Assembly (NCBI RefSeq): GCF_020905415.1
Contig: NZ_JAJJMP010000001.1
Location: 3,235,501 to 3,299,500, forward strand
DNA: 64,000 bases
Direction: 5' to 3'
From: Myroides oncorhynchi
GTDB lineage: Bacteria; Bacteroidota; Bacteroidia; Flavobacteriales; Flavobacteriaceae
Each line of letters begins with the position of its first letter. Within the stretch, counting starts at the first letter, position 1. Under the pieces are notes generated by a model, which was not told where the DNA came from, ran no database searches, and saw nothing but the letters and a program-made list of their open reading frames with translations. Positions 55,611 to 64,000 of the stretch are shown here, piece by piece. A program made the position numbers and the translations under genes.

Positions 55611-56846
55611 ATGCAAACATTAAAGTTTATAACAGCGGGGAATGTTGATGATGGTAAGAGTACTTTAATAGGTAGACTATTATATGACTCTAATAGTATA
55701 TCAACAGATCACCTTGGCGTATTGGCAAGTAAAAGTGAGATAGGAGAGGATACAATAGATCTAGCATTAATTACAGATGGCTTAAGAGCAGAGCGCGAAC
55801 AAGGAATCACAATTGATGTTGCTTATAAGTATTTTTCTACTGCGAGTAGAAAATTTATTATAGCCGATTCTCCAGGGCACCAACAGTATACTAAAAATAT
55901 GATAACGGCTGCTTCTGTTTCTGATTTGATAATAATCCTTATTGATATTAGAAAGGGAATTACTGAGCAAACAAAACGACATGCTTCTATTGCCTCTTTA
56001 ATGGGCATTAAGAAAGTGATTGTAGCTGTCAATAAAATTGATTTGGTTCAGTATAGTCAAGAGCAATATGAATTAGTTAAAACTGAATTTGACATATTAA
56101 AACAACAGCTAGACTTTACAGAGGTTTTATATATTCCAATAAGTGCACTTGAGGGTGATAATATTGTAAATCATTCTATTTTAACACCTTGGTATAAAGG
56201 AAAGACATTGCTAGGTATTCTAGAAACAATTCAGATCGAAACTCAGCTTAGAAATGTATCTCGTTTTCAGGTACAATTAATTATTAGGCCTCAAACAAAA
56301 GAGTATTTAGACTATAGAGGATACGCTGGACTTGTTTTAAGTGGTCAATATAAAGTAGGTGATAGAGTTAGAGTACTTCCTAGTGATATATCAGCTACTA
56401 TTATCAAATTAGAAAAGAATCTACAAGAAGTCAATCAGGTTGTCACAGGCGATAATATAGTGATGCATTTTGATTCAGATATTGATATAAGTAGGGGAGA
56501 CACCATTTATCTTGAAGATCAGAAATCTCCTGAGATTTCAAATAAGCTAACCTCGTGGATAAGCTGGCTTGATACGGAAGACCTTCACCTAGGAAAAACC
56601 TATATATTGAAGCATCGTTTTCATAGTGTAAGAGTTAAAATCAAATCCATTGATCGAAAATGGGATATTAATAAGTTAGAATTTCATCAAGGAGATAAAG
56701 TTAGCCTGAATGATATTGCTCAGGTTAGTCTACAGACAAGTCAGAGTTTAAATTATGACCCTTTTATTGAAAATTCTAAAACAGGAAATGCCATATTAGT
56801 TGATGAAACGTCTTACAACACTGTTGGGGCTTTAATGTTTTTATAA
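55611..56846 (+). CDS. cysN: Sulfate adenylyltransferase subunit 1 (GTPase)
   Basis: CysN (411 residues) is an EF-Tu-like GTPase that drives sulfate adenylation by CysD. G1 GNVDDGKST (10-18), G3 DSPGH, G4 NKID and an EF-Tu-like beta-barrel C-terminal domain are present. The length shows that no APS kinase domain is fused, unlike CysNC proteins, which fits the APS-type CysH. Fourteen bases separate it from cysE. Confidence 0.95.
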   Translation: MQTLKFITAGNVDDGKSTLIGRLLYDSNSISTDHLGVLASKSEIGEDTIDLALITDGLRAEREQGITIDVAYKYFSTASRKFIIADSPGHQQYTKNMITAASVSDLIIILIDIRKGITEQTKRHASIASLMGIKKVIVAVNKIDLVQYSQEQYELVKTEFDILKQQLDFTEVLYIPISALEGDNIVNHSILTPWYKGKTLLGILETIQIETQLRNVSRFQVQLIIRPQTKEYLDYRGYAGLVLSGQYKVGDRVRVLPSDISATIIKLEKNLQEVNQVVTGDNIVMHFDSDIDISRGDTIYLEDQKSPEISNKLTSWISWLDTEDLHLGKTYILKHRFHSVRVKIKSIDRKWDINKLEFHQGDKVSLNDIAQVSLQTSQSLNYDPFIENSKTGNAILVDETSYNTVGALMFL

Positions 56847-56860
56847 ATTCCTTTTATAGT

Positions 56861-57643
56861 ATGAGGGATTATATATACAATAAAACTATTAAAAATAAAG
56901 TACCTAATAAGCAGAAGCTAGAAAGCTGGCTGGATCAGTTTTACAATTGGATGTTTACTAACTATAACTATGATTGTTTTGCTGATTTTTTAAATACTGA
57001 AAAGGCCTTAAAAAGCGAATTAGAAAATATTATATCAACTGTTGTCTCAAAAGAAAAAGCAAAGTATAAAACTGTTCTTTTTTTTAATAGTATAGATTCT
57101 TTATATAATTTATTGGAGTCTGATTTACAAAAGTATAATGATAGTAATCTAATTATTCAGTTTAAGTCAGAAGTATTGTCTTGTTATCCTGGTTTTTTGG
57201 CTGTTTTTATATATCGAATATCACATATTTTGGTAGAATTAAATATTCCAATGCTACCAAGAATAGCGTCTTTATATGCTTATCGTTTAACAGGTATAGA
57301 TATAGATCCTCATGCTAAAATAGGAAGTCAATTTATTATTTTTCACGGACTAGGGGTAGTTATAGGCAGTACAACAATTATTGGTAATAATGTAAAGATT
57401 TACCAAGGAGTAATTCTAGGAGAGTCTCAAACCAATTTAAAACAGACACAAAAAAGGCACCCAACTATTGAGGATGATGTTATTATTTGTGCTAATGCAT
57501 CTGTTTTAGGAGGGAAAACAAGAATAGGAAGACAGTCAATAATAGGACATAATGTTGTGATAACAAGTTCAATTAAAGAGAAGTCTATTGTAGAATTAAC
57601 TTCTAGCTATAGTATTAGAATAAAAGATGAATTAACCAAATGA
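56861..57643 (+). CDS. cysE: Serine O-acetyltransferase
   Basis: The 260-residue protein has a helical N-terminal domain (1-125) and a hexapeptide left-handed beta-helix (about 140-245). LTGIDIDPHAKIGSQFIIFHGLGVVIG carries the active-site His (H162), matching the serine acetyltransferase pattern IDIHPGA..G....IDHG.GVVIG with FHG in place of DHG. It makes O-acetylserine from serine and acetyl-CoA, the carbon skeleton for cysteine. Position between cysN and cysK supports the call. E. coli CysE is inhibited by cysteine; whether this form is cannot be told. Confidence 0.9.
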   Translation: MRDYIYNKTIKNKVPNKQKLESWLDQFYNWMFTNYNYDCFADFLNTEKALKSELENIISTVVSKEKAKYKTVLFFNSIDSLYNLLESDLQKYNDSNLIIQFKSEVLSCYPGFLAVFIYRISHILVELNIPMLPRIASLYAYRLTGIDIDPHAKIGSQFIIFHGLGVVIGSTTIIGNNVKIYQGVILGESQTNLKQTQKRHPTIEDDVIICANASVLGGKTRIGRQSIIGHNVVITSSIKEKSIVELTSSYSIRIKDELTK

Positions 57644-57670
57644 ACAATTTTAAACCAAAATAATATAAAA

Positions 57671-58582
57671 ATGAAAGTAGAAAGTATTTTAGAAACCATT
57701 GGAAATACGCCTGTACTAAAGTTAAATAGGTATTTTTCAGACCAAGATAATGTATGGATAAAACTAGAAAAAGCAAATCCAGGAGGGAGTATTAAAGATC
57801 GCATTGCATTGGCAATGATAGAGGATGCCGAGGCTAAAGGTTTATTAAAACCCGGAGGAGTAATTATTGAACCAACCTCAGGTAATACAGGTATTGGTCT
57901 TGCCTTAGTTGGAGCTGTTAAAGGATATAAGGTGATTGTTGTAATGCCTGAATCTATGAGCGTTGAAAGAAGAAAATTAATGCAAATCTATGGCGCTAAC
58001 TTTGAGTTAACCCCAAAAGAAAAAGGAATGAAAGGGGCTATAGAAAAAGCAGAGGAACTAGTAAAACAGATTCCTAATGCTTGGTCGGCTAGACAGTTTA
58101 ATAATCCAGTGAATGTAGATATTCATGCTAGAAGTACTGCTTTAGAAATTATTAAGGATTTTCCACAAGGATTAGATTATTTAGTTACAGGAGTGGGAAC
58201 AGGAGGACATATAACAGGAGTCTCTAAGGTTTTAAAGCAAAAATTTCCTAATCTTAAGGTAATAGCTGTCGAACCTGATGCTTCGGCTGTACTTAGCCTT
58301 GAAGCATCAGGACCTCACGCTATCCAAGGTATTGGAGCAGGATTTATTCCAGAAATTCTAGACACTACATTATTGGATGGTATAATTAAAATCTCTAAAC
58401 AAGAAGCTTTTGTGGGGGCTAAAAACCTTGCTTTGCAAGAAGGGCTTCTAGTAGGAATATCAACAGGAGCCTCTGTAGCAGCAGTGGCAAAATTATTGCC
58501 AAGTATAGATAAAGCAGCTAGAGTACTTACGTTTAACTATGATAGTGGTGAGCGCTACTTATCTATAGAAGACTTGTTTTAA
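57671..58582 (+). CDS. cysK: Cysteine synthase A (O-acetylserine sulfhydrylase)
   Basis: The 303-residue PLP enzyme joins sulfide and O-acetylserine to cysteine. The PLP lysine is K42 in [24 protein letters not shown] binds the substrate and [14 protein letters not shown] the cofactor phosphate; the end is [11 protein letters not shown]. All are standard for CysK. CysK proteins can also bind the CysE C-terminus and, in B. subtilis, the Rrf2 regulator CymR; both partner families are in this operon. It starts 27 bases after cysE. Confidence 0.95.
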   Translation: MKVESILETIGNTPVLKLNRYFSDQDNVWIKLEKANPGGSIKDRIALAMIEDAEAKGLLKPGGVIIEPTSGNTGIGLALVGAVKGYKVIVVMPESMSVERRKLMQIYGANFELTPKEKGMKGAIEKAEELVKQIPNAWSARQFNNPVNVDIHARSTALEIIKDFPQGLDYLVTGVGTGGHITGVSKVLKQKFPNLKVIAVEPDASAVLSLEASGPHAIQGIGAGFIPEILDTTLLDGIIKISKQEAFVGAKNLALQEGLLVGISTGASVAAVAKLLPSIDKAARVLTFNYDSGERYLSIEDLF

Positions 58583-58593
58583 TACCAAGGATT

Positions 58594-59406
58594 ATGAATA
58601 GTACAAAAGTAATTTTAGCCGGAGCAGGCCCTGGAGATCCAGAGTTAATTAGTCTTAAGGCACTACGTTATTTAAAATCCGCAGATGTGATTTTAATTGA
58701 TCGCTTAGTTTCACCTGAATTAATAGAATTATATGCTAGCAAAACAGCTAGGGTAGTTTATGTTGGTAAACAGTGCTCTAAAGGAATACACACTCCACAA
58801 GAGCAAATAAATGACCTTATGGTTAGTTATGCTCAATTAGGATTAAAGGTGCTTAGATTAAAAGGAGGAGATGTCTCAATATTTTCTAACATATTAGATG
58901 AGTTAACTGTTTTAAAAAAGCATAATATCAATTATGAGATTATACCTGGTATATCAGCAGCTTTAGGAGCTGCAGCTTATAGTGGTATTCCACTTACTGC
59001 TAGAGGATATAGCCGAGCTGTTCGATTTTTAACTCTATGCGATACAGAGAATATTACTAAGGGTACTTGGCAAGATTTAGCACAAACCCAAGATACTTTG
59101 GTTTTTTACATGAGTGGACAAAAGTTAAAATACTTGGTAAATTCTCTAATCAATAATGGAATTGCAGCTGATAAAGGCATTGCTGTGATTCAACAAGCAA
59201 GTACAATATATCAGAGAACTACAGTCTATAGCTTTAAAGATTTACAACAACAGCAGCTTATTGAATTTGAGTATGTACCTACTTTGTTTATAGTAGGAAA
59301 AGTAGTTGAGCTGCACAATAAGTTCTCTTGGAAACAGGAGATTAAAACCCGAGAGATTCATTCTTATTTTGACAATCATATAAAAGAGTTTCAGCATGCA
59401 ATTTGA
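58594..59406 (+). CDS. cobA: Uroporphyrinogen-III C-methyltransferase
   Basis: The 270-residue SAM-dependent enzyme methylates uroporphyrinogen III twice to precorrin-2, the precursor of siroheme for CysI. Motifs VILAGAGPGDPELISLKALRYL (from residue 6), RLKGGDVSIFSN, EIIPGISAALGAAAYSGIPLTARGYSRAV are the SUMT signature. It is separate from the dehydrogenase/ferrochelatase that finishes siroheme, which is encoded at 62966. Its last 11 bases overlap cysJ, so translation of the two is likely coupled. Confidence 0.94.
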   Translation: MNSTKVILAGAGPGDPELISLKALRYLKSADVILIDRLVSPELIELYASKTARVVYVGKQCSKGIHTPQEQINDLMVSYAQLGLKVLRLKGGDVSIFSNILDELTVLKKHNINYEIIPGISAALGAAAYSGIPLTARGYSRAVRFLTLCDTENITKGTWQDLAQTQDTLVFYMSGQKLKYLVNSLINNGIAADKGIAVIQQASTIYQRTTVYSFKDLQQQQLIEFEYVPTLFIVGKVVELHNKFSWKQEIKTREIHSYFDNHIKEFQHAI

Positions 59407-61057
59407 TCAAAAAATAACCAACCTTAAAAAACAGGTCGAGCATTATTCTCGTGAAGAATTAATCTGGTTTAATGGATATCTTTCAGGACTATTAGAACAA
59501 AACCAGATACAATCAAGTAACCAAGAGACTTTAATTGATATTACTGAGATTAAACCTATTATTTTATATGGTAGTGAAACAGGCAATAGTAAAAAACTAG
59601 CATTTGAATTTTTAAAATTATGCAAGCTAAACAAAATTCAAGCAAGAAGTTTTGATCTAGCGACTTATAAAGTAGAGGATTTAAGTAAGGAGAATTTTAT
59701 TGTATTTATATGTAGCACACAAGGTGAGGGAGAACCACCTTTATCTGCTCAGAGTTTCTTTGAAAAATTATCTAAAGTAACACTTGATTTAAGCCAAGTT
59801 AGGTATTGTGTACTAGCGATTGGTGATAGCTCTTATCCGTTTTATTGTAAAGCAGGAGAACAATTAGATGCCTTACTGAAAAAGCAAGGATCTACACCAG
59901 TTATTGCTTTGCAAAAATTAGACGTTGACTATAAAGATCATACTAAGGTTTGGTTTGATACTGTTTTGGAGGCCCTTAGAAATAACACAATAAATAGTCC
60001 AAGAATAGGCACTAGTACTGTTTTACAAACAAATTCAAAAGTCGTCTATCAAGCAGTTGTTAATCACAAGGTACTTTTAAATGATAGAGAATCTAATAAG
60101 AAGACTTATCACCTAGAGCTTAGTTGCGATCAATATATTGATTATCAACCTGGCGATGCCATAGGAGTTTATTCTGTTAATGATAAAACAAGTATGCTAA
60201 AGATTGCTCAGATCTTAGGAGCCAAGAGTAGATTTGAGGAGTTAAAGGATTTGTGTATTACAGGATTAACCAAGACAGTAATCACGCAACTATCAGTTTG
60301 TTTAAAGATAGAAATCTCTCAAAACAGAATAGATCTTTTGGACTTATTGGAACGATACGACTTACAGGCTTCGATTGATTTTGATACAGTCAAAAGCTTA
60401 TTACAACCAATATCGCCAAGACTTTATTCTGTATCTTCTTCACCTCTTGCTCATGATAATCAAGTTCATCTAACAGTAGCTTTAGATCAGTTTGAAACTG
60501 AAAAAGAAAAGAAAACAGGATTGTGTTCTAACTATCTCTCTAGTTTTGAGATTGGACAGCAGATTAGTTTTTATGTTCATAACAATAGTGAATTTTATTT
60601 GCCAGAGCAGGATAAAGATGTCATAATGATTGGTCCGGGCACAGGTATAGCTCCTTTTAGAGCCTTTTTAGAACATCGTGATGCTAGTGGTAGCCAAGCC
60701 AGAAATTGGTTGTTTTTTGGGGAGCAATATTTTGTTTGTGATTTCTATTATCAAACAGAGATACAACAGTGGTTAGAAAGTGGAGTTTTAACTAGGTTAG
60801 ATACTGCATTTTCCAGGGATCAAAAACACAAAGTATATGTACAGGATAGATTAAAACAAAATCAAGAAGAGTTGTGGGCTTGGATACAGGCAGGTGCTAT
60901 AATTTATGTCTGTGGTCAGAAATCTCCAATGAGTGAAGATATAGACTCGACACTTATTGAAATTATTATGAATAACCAAAAGAGTTCTTTAGAGGTAGCT
61001 AAAGCGTATTTAGAACAGATGTTCCTAGATGGACAGTATAAAAAAGATGTGTATTAA
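59396..61057 (+). CDS. cysJ: Sulfite reductase flavoprotein subunit (CysJ-like)
   Basis: The 553-residue protein carries electrons from NADPH via FAD and FMN to CysI. Domains in order: short N-terminal helix, flavodoxin/FMN domain (about 52-195, ILYGSETGNSKKLA and STQGEGEPP), FAD-binding connecting domain (about 215-400, SPRLYSVSSSP) and NADPH-binding domain (about 400-553, MIGPGTGIAPFRAFLEHR, YVCGQKSPMS, QMFLDGQYKKDVY). Length is near that of E. coli CysJ. It overlaps cobA by 11 bases and is followed by cysI after 10. Confidence 0.94.
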   Translation: MQFDQKITNLKKQVEHYSREELIWFNGYLSGLLEQNQIQSSNQETLIDITEIKPIILYGSETGNSKKLAFEFLKLCKLNKIQARSFDLATYKVEDLSKENFIVFICSTQGEGEPPLSAQSFFEKLSKVTLDLSQVRYCVLAIGDSSYPFYCKAGEQLDALLKKQGSTPVIALQKLDVDYKDHTKVWFDTVLEALRNNTINSPRIGTSTVLQTNSKVVYQAVVNHKVLLNDRESNKKTYHLELSCDQYIDYQPGDAIGVYSVNDKTSMLKIAQILGAKSRFEELKDLCITGLTKTVITQLSVCLKIEISQNRIDLLDLLERYDLQASIDFDTVKSLLQPISPRLYSVSSSPLAHDNQVHLTVALDQFETEKEKKTGLCSNYLSSFEIGQQISFYVHNNSEFYLPEQDKDVIMIGPGTGIAPFRAFLEHRDASGSQARNWLFFGEQYFVCDFYYQTEIQQWLESGVLTRLDTAFSRDQKHKVYVQDRLKQNQEELWAWIQAGAIIYVCGQKSPMSEDIDSTLIEIIMNNQKSSLEVAKAYLEQMFLDGQYKKDVY

Positions 61058-61067
61058 TAAGTAGATT

Positions 61068-62711
61068 ATGAATCAAGATAAACTTTCTCCCATAGAGGGA
61101 ATTAAACAAAAAAGTGATGGTTTACGTGGTACTCTTTCTCAGAGTCTGCACGATAACCATACTGGTAATGTACGACCTGATGATGAGGCTTTAATTAAGT
61201 TTCATGGGATGTATGTACAGGATGATCGGGATAGAAGACAAGAAAGAGCTGAAAAGAAGTTAGATAAGCTTTACTCCTTTATGATTCGTCTTCGCATACC
61301 AGGTGGTGTAATCTCTAGTAAACAATGGCTAGCAATTCACGAGATATCTGAACTTTATGGAACAGGTGTTTTAAAGATTACAACCAGACAAACCATTCAG
61401 CTTCATGGATTATTAAAACATCAATTAAGTGATACGATCCAAGGATTTTTACTTGCAAAGTTAGATGCTATTGCAGCTTGTGGGGATGTTAATCGAAATG
61501 TTATTTGTAGTTCACATCCACAGGTATCTGCTGTTTTTGAACAGATTCATAACTATGCCGATAAGATATCTAAGATGCTTTTGCCTAAGACGCAGTCTTA
61601 CTATGAGGTGTGGATTGATAATCAGAAGGTTTATGATAGATCAGTTGAGTCGGACCCACTTTATCAAGATAAATATCTTCCTAGGAAATTTAAGATAGCT
61701 ATTGCTATTCCTCCTACCAATGATGTGGATGTATTTGCCAATGATATAGGTTTAATTGCCATAGTTGAAGATGAAAAATTAATAGGATTTAATATAGCTA
61801 TTGGTGGAGGCCTATCAACAACCCATGGTAATGAGCATACTTATTCAAGACTTGCTACTATTATAGGTTTTTCGGATAATGAGCAAGATATTATGAAACT
61901 TATCTATGAAGTACTTACAATACAAAGAGATTATGGCAATCGCGCTGATAGAAAGTTAGCTCGTTTAAAATATACTATTGATAGATTAGGAGTGGAGAGT
62001 TTTGTGACAGAACTAGAAAAAAGAGCTCAAGTAAAACTACAAGTTCCTAGAGCATATGAATTTACTGAGCGCAATGATAGATATGGTTGGCAACAAGCCC
62101 ATGATAAAAAATGGTATTATACGCTATTTGTTGAAAATGGAGTAGTAGCTACGTATCAGAAGGAGTTTTTACACGACTTATCTAAGTTATGTGTTTCGGA
62201 CTTTAAGTTTACTTGTAACCAAAACCTAATTTTGGGTGAAATCGATCAAGAGGACAAATGGTTAGTAGAAAGACTGATCACAAAGTACAAGATAGAGTTG
62301 CAAAACAGCAAGTTAAGAGAGAGTTCTATGTCATGTGTAGCTATGCCTACTTGTCCATTAGCCTTAGCAGAGGCACAGCGATATTTACCTGAATTAGTTA
62401 CAAAAATAGAGCCGCTATTAGAAAAACACCACTTGACTGACCAAGAGATAAGTATCCGTATGACAGGATGCCCTAATGGCTGTGGTCGTTCATACTTAGC
62501 AGAAATAGGTTTTGTAGGTACTGCCTCACAGGAATATAATTTAATGCTAGGAGGTGATCGTTATGGCACAAGATTAAATAAATTATATAAATCAAAACTA
62601 AAAGAACAAGATATCTTAACAGAATTAGATAGCTTATTTAACCTTTACAAGAAAGAGGCAATAGACAAAGAAACTTTTGGGGATTTTACCCATAGAAAGT
62701 TTTTTGTCTGA
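61068..62711 (+). CDS. cysI: Sulfite reductase haemoprotein subunit (CysI-like)
   Basis: The 547-residue enzyme reduces sulfite to sulfide with six electrons at a coupled siroheme/4Fe-4S centre. The four ligand cysteines are C423 and C429 (SCVAMPTCPLALAE) and C468 and C472 (MTGCPNGCGRSYLAE). Other family features are TTRQTIQLHGLLK, CGDVNRNV and NIAIGGGLSTTHGN. Sulfite rather than nitrite is inferred from the neighbouring genes. A non-coding leader with a second Cys-rich frame separates it from the siroheme synthase gene. Confidence 0.95.
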   Translation: MNQDKLSPIEGIKQKSDGLRGTLSQSLHDNHTGNVRPDDEALIKFHGMYVQDDRDRRQERAEKKLDKLYSFMIRLRIPGGVISSKQWLAIHEISELYGTGVLKITTRQTIQLHGLLKHQLSDTIQGFLLAKLDAIAACGDVNRNVICSSHPQVSAVFEQIHNYADKISKMLLPKTQSYYEVWIDNQKVYDRSVESDPLYQDKYLPRKFKIAIAIPPTNDVDVFANDIGLIAIVEDEKLIGFNIAIGGGLSTTHGNEHTYSRLATIIGFSDNEQDIMKLIYEVLTIQRDYGNRADRKLARLKYTIDRLGVESFVTELEKRAQVKLQVPRAYEFTERNDRYGWQQAHDKKWYYTLFVENGVVATYQKEFLHDLSKLCVSDFKFTCNQNLILGEIDQEDKWLVERLITKYKIELQNSKLRESSMSCVAMPTCPLALAEAQRYLPELVTKIEPLLEKHHLTDQEISIRMTGCPNGCGRSYLAEIGFVGTASQEYNLMLGGDRYGTRLNKLYKSKLKEQDILTELDSLFNLYKKEAIDKETFGDFTHRKFFV

Positions 62712-62760
62712 TTAAACTAAAGAAGATACAACCAATCTAAACACTACAAAATTATATATT

Positions 62761-62802
62761 ATGCAAAGCTGTTGCTGTCCTATTATTTCTAGACTCTTTT
62801 AA
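62761..62802 (+). CDS. Second Cys-rich leader peptide (13 codons, MQSCCCPIISRLF)
   Basis: ATG 62761 opens a 13-codon frame with three consecutive Cys codons TGT TGC TGT (62770-62778), ended by TAA (62800-62802). It lies 49 bases after cysI and 163 bases before the siroheme synthase/transporter fusion gene. Three Cys in a row in such a short frame within a cysteine operon strongly suggests a cysteine-sensing leader peptide. It shares no sequence with the first leader at 53328. The last codons AGACTC lie in the stem of a small hairpin, so a ribosome on the frame would change RNA folding. Confidence 0.65.
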   Translation: MQSCCCPIISRLF

Positions 62803-62915
62803 AGTCTATGTAAAACTACCAAAGACTATGGTGGTTTAAGTATTCTAAAACTTTACGCAAGCTAATTAAAGGTTTATTCTCAAGATAGACCTAGGGTGAC
62901 TATTGTCTTTGTTTT
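62791..62915 (+). promoter_or_regulatory. Candidate alternating leader RNA structures after the MQSCCC frame
   Basis: AGTCT (62803-62807) can pair with AGACT upstream (62791-62795, in the leader frame) or AGACT downstream (62823-62827). AAACTACC (62813-62820) pairs with GGTGGTTT (62830-62837) with one G-U. AAAGAC (62821-62826) is also complementary to GTCTTT (62905-62910), the 3' side of a weak AAGATAG/TTGTCTT hairpin (62882-62909) followed by TGTTTT that might terminate transcription. The choice among these cannot be settled by eye. Confidence 0.45.
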
Positions 62916-62965
62916 AAAGTTTTAGTTTAGTAAATGAGTATTAAATATTTATAATATAGTATATT

Positions 62966-64000
62966 ATGAAAAACACATTGTTTCCAATATTTTTAAAAAC
63001 AAATACCTTTCACTTTTTAATTGTTGGTGGAGGAAATGTTGGATTAGAGAAAACTAGAACACTTTTAAAACAAAACGAGCTTACTAAAATCACTGTTGTT
63101 TCCAATGAATTTAAATCGGAATTCTATAATTTAGAAAGTGCTTATTCTCATTTAGAATTAAAACAAAGAAGCTTTTTGGTAGAAGACTTAAACTATACTG
63201 ATCTAGTTGTGATTGCTACAAACGATCCAATATTAAATCAAGAAATAAAGACTTTAGCTAATAGTAAAAAACTATTGGTAAATGCAGCAGACCAGCCCGA
63301 GTTGTGTGATTTTTACTTGGGATCTATTGTTACAAAAGGAGAGCTTAAAATTGCTATTTCTACCAATGGTAAGTCTCCTGTTTTAGCACGTCGATTAAGA
63401 GAGTATCTAGAACAAGAAATGCCTGATAGCATTGGAGAGAGTATCGCTAATTTAAATGCATACCGCAATACTCATAAAGGAAACTTACGACAAAAATTAG
63501 ATAGTTTAAACAAAGTCACTTCTGTTATTGTAGAGAGAGATCATCAAAAAAAACAATTGCTCACCAAGGTGTTTCGCCTAACTAGTATAGTTCTAATTTT
63601 CTTGTTAGGATATACCTTCTCTAATTATGTCACAATAAATGATATAAAAATTGGACTAGGGTCTATGCCATCAGAATTTTACTATGTTTTAGCTGTTGGT
63701 TTTTTTGCCCAACTAGTTGATGGGGCTTTAGGATTAGGTTATGGTATGACTTCTGCTTCAGCTATGATGGCTATGGGACTTAGTTTGCCAACTATCTCTG
63801 GAAGTATTCACACGGCTGAGATGTTTTCTAGTGCGGTCTCAGGGTACACACATTACAGATTTAAAAACGTCAATAAAAAGTTATTGCTTTGGCTGAGTAT
63901 TCCAGGGGTTATAGGAGCAATATTAGGCTCGTTATTTGTGATTTACATAGGTAGTGAGTATGAGTATATCGCCTATCCTTTTGTAGCCTTATATCTTATG
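62966..64000 (+). CDS. Siroheme synthase (Met8/CysG-N) fused to TauE/SafE (TSUP) transporter, 3' end outside window
   Basis: The visible 345 codons start MKNTLFPIFL and hold two parts. Residues 15-190 are the NAD-dependent precorrin-2 dehydrogenase/ferrochelatase: GGGNVGLEKTRTLL (21-34), LVVIATNDPILNQEI, VNAADQPELCDF and AISTNGKSPVLARRLRE. From about 200 the chain has hydrophobic helices with DGALGLGYGMTSASAMMAMGL and ISGSIHTAEMFSSAVSGYTHYRF, the hallmark of TauE/SafE family anion transporters (sulfite, sulfonate, sulfate). The fusion joins siroheme completion with sulfur-anion movement. It belongs with the cys operon behind its own Cys-rich leader. The C-terminus lies beyond the window. Confidence 0.88.
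   Translation, partial: MKNTLFPIFLKTNTFHFLIVGGGNVGLEKTRTLLKQNELTKITVVSNEFKSEFYNLESAYSHLELKQRSFLVEDLNYTDLVVIATNDPILNQEIKTLANSKKLLVNAADQPELCDFYLGSIVTKGELKIAISTNGKSPVLARRLREYLEQEMPDSIGESIANLNAYRNTHKGNLRQKLDSLNKVTSVIVERDHQKKQLLTKVFRLTSIVLIFLLGYTFSNYVTINDIKIGLGSMPSEFYYVLAVGFFAQLVDGALGLGYGMTSASAMMAMGLSLPTISGSIHTAEMFSSAVSGYTHYRFKNVNKKLLLWLSIPGVIGAILGSLFVIYIGSEYEYIAYPFVALYLM

Noticed and set aside
61465..61698. 77-codon plus-strand frame inside cysI
   Set aside because: Out-of-frame overlap with a well-supported gene.

Overview
The window is a 64 kb chromosomal piece of an AT-rich member of the Bacteroidota, almost certainly the family Flavobacteriaceae; a Myroides-like organism would fit, but the genus is inference. 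Evidence: an lpxC-fabZ fusion inside lpxD-lpxC/fabZ-lpxA-efp-lpxD2-sucD, a type III glutamine synthetase, SusC/SusD and FecR/ECF-sigma genes, PorP/SprF and type B C-terminal domains of the type IX secretion system (T9SS), and promoter boxes of the TTG-N18/19-TAnnTTTG type. Start codons are mostly preceded by A-rich sequence and not by a Shine-Dalgarno motif. I see no tRNA, rRNA, transposase, integrase or CRISPR array.

Layout. 1-9 kb: end of a PhoX-like gene, a di-haem cytochrome c peroxidase lipoprotein, small unknowns, yaaA, hutH and an HD-domain phosphohydrolase. 9-15 kb: the conserved lipid A / efp / sucD cluster. 15-27 kb: mixed single genes (lipase, DUF308 membrane protein, lipoprotein, glnN, serine hydrolase with TPR tail, orphan PfoR-like EIIC, and a two-gene unit ending in a WG-repeat protein). 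26.9-28.0 kb: an alpha/beta hydrolase cut by one in-frame TAA. 28-45 kb: an accessory cell-surface locus. A small membrane protein and a membrane-anchored AraC regulator precede an operon of a 2222-residue secreted protein with 7.5 nearly identical 172/175-residue repeats, two secreted unknowns, a CHU_C (T9SS type B) protein, PorP/SprF and a PorE-like OmpA protein. 45-53 kb: fecR, ECF sigma, a SusC with an STN signalling domain, SusD and a secreted nucleotide pyrophosphatase/phosphodiesterase form a self-regulated uptake locus.

53-64 kb: one assimilatory sulfate-to-cysteine operon: Rrf2 regulator, cysH, cysD, cysN, cysE, cysK, cobA, cysJ, cysI, then a gene fusing siroheme synthase (Met8/CysG-N) to a TauE/SafE transporter, cut by the window end. 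All steps are present: ATP sulfurylase makes APS, a 4Fe-4S-type reductase makes sulfite, CysJI with siroheme makes sulfide, and CysE/CysK make cysteine.

The most interesting finding is regulatory. A 20-codon open frame with three Cys codons (MCMCQC) lies between a good promoter and an 11-bp intrinsic terminator just before the operon, and its last codons are complementary to the terminator's 5' arm: the arrangement of ribosome-stalling transcription attenuation. A second, unrelated 13-codon frame with three consecutive Cys codons (MQSCCC) lies before the siroheme synthase/transporter fusion gene, among alternative short pairings. Cysteine supply therefore appears to be sensed twice in this locus by translation of Cys-rich leader peptides, next to a four-cysteine Rrf2 protein.
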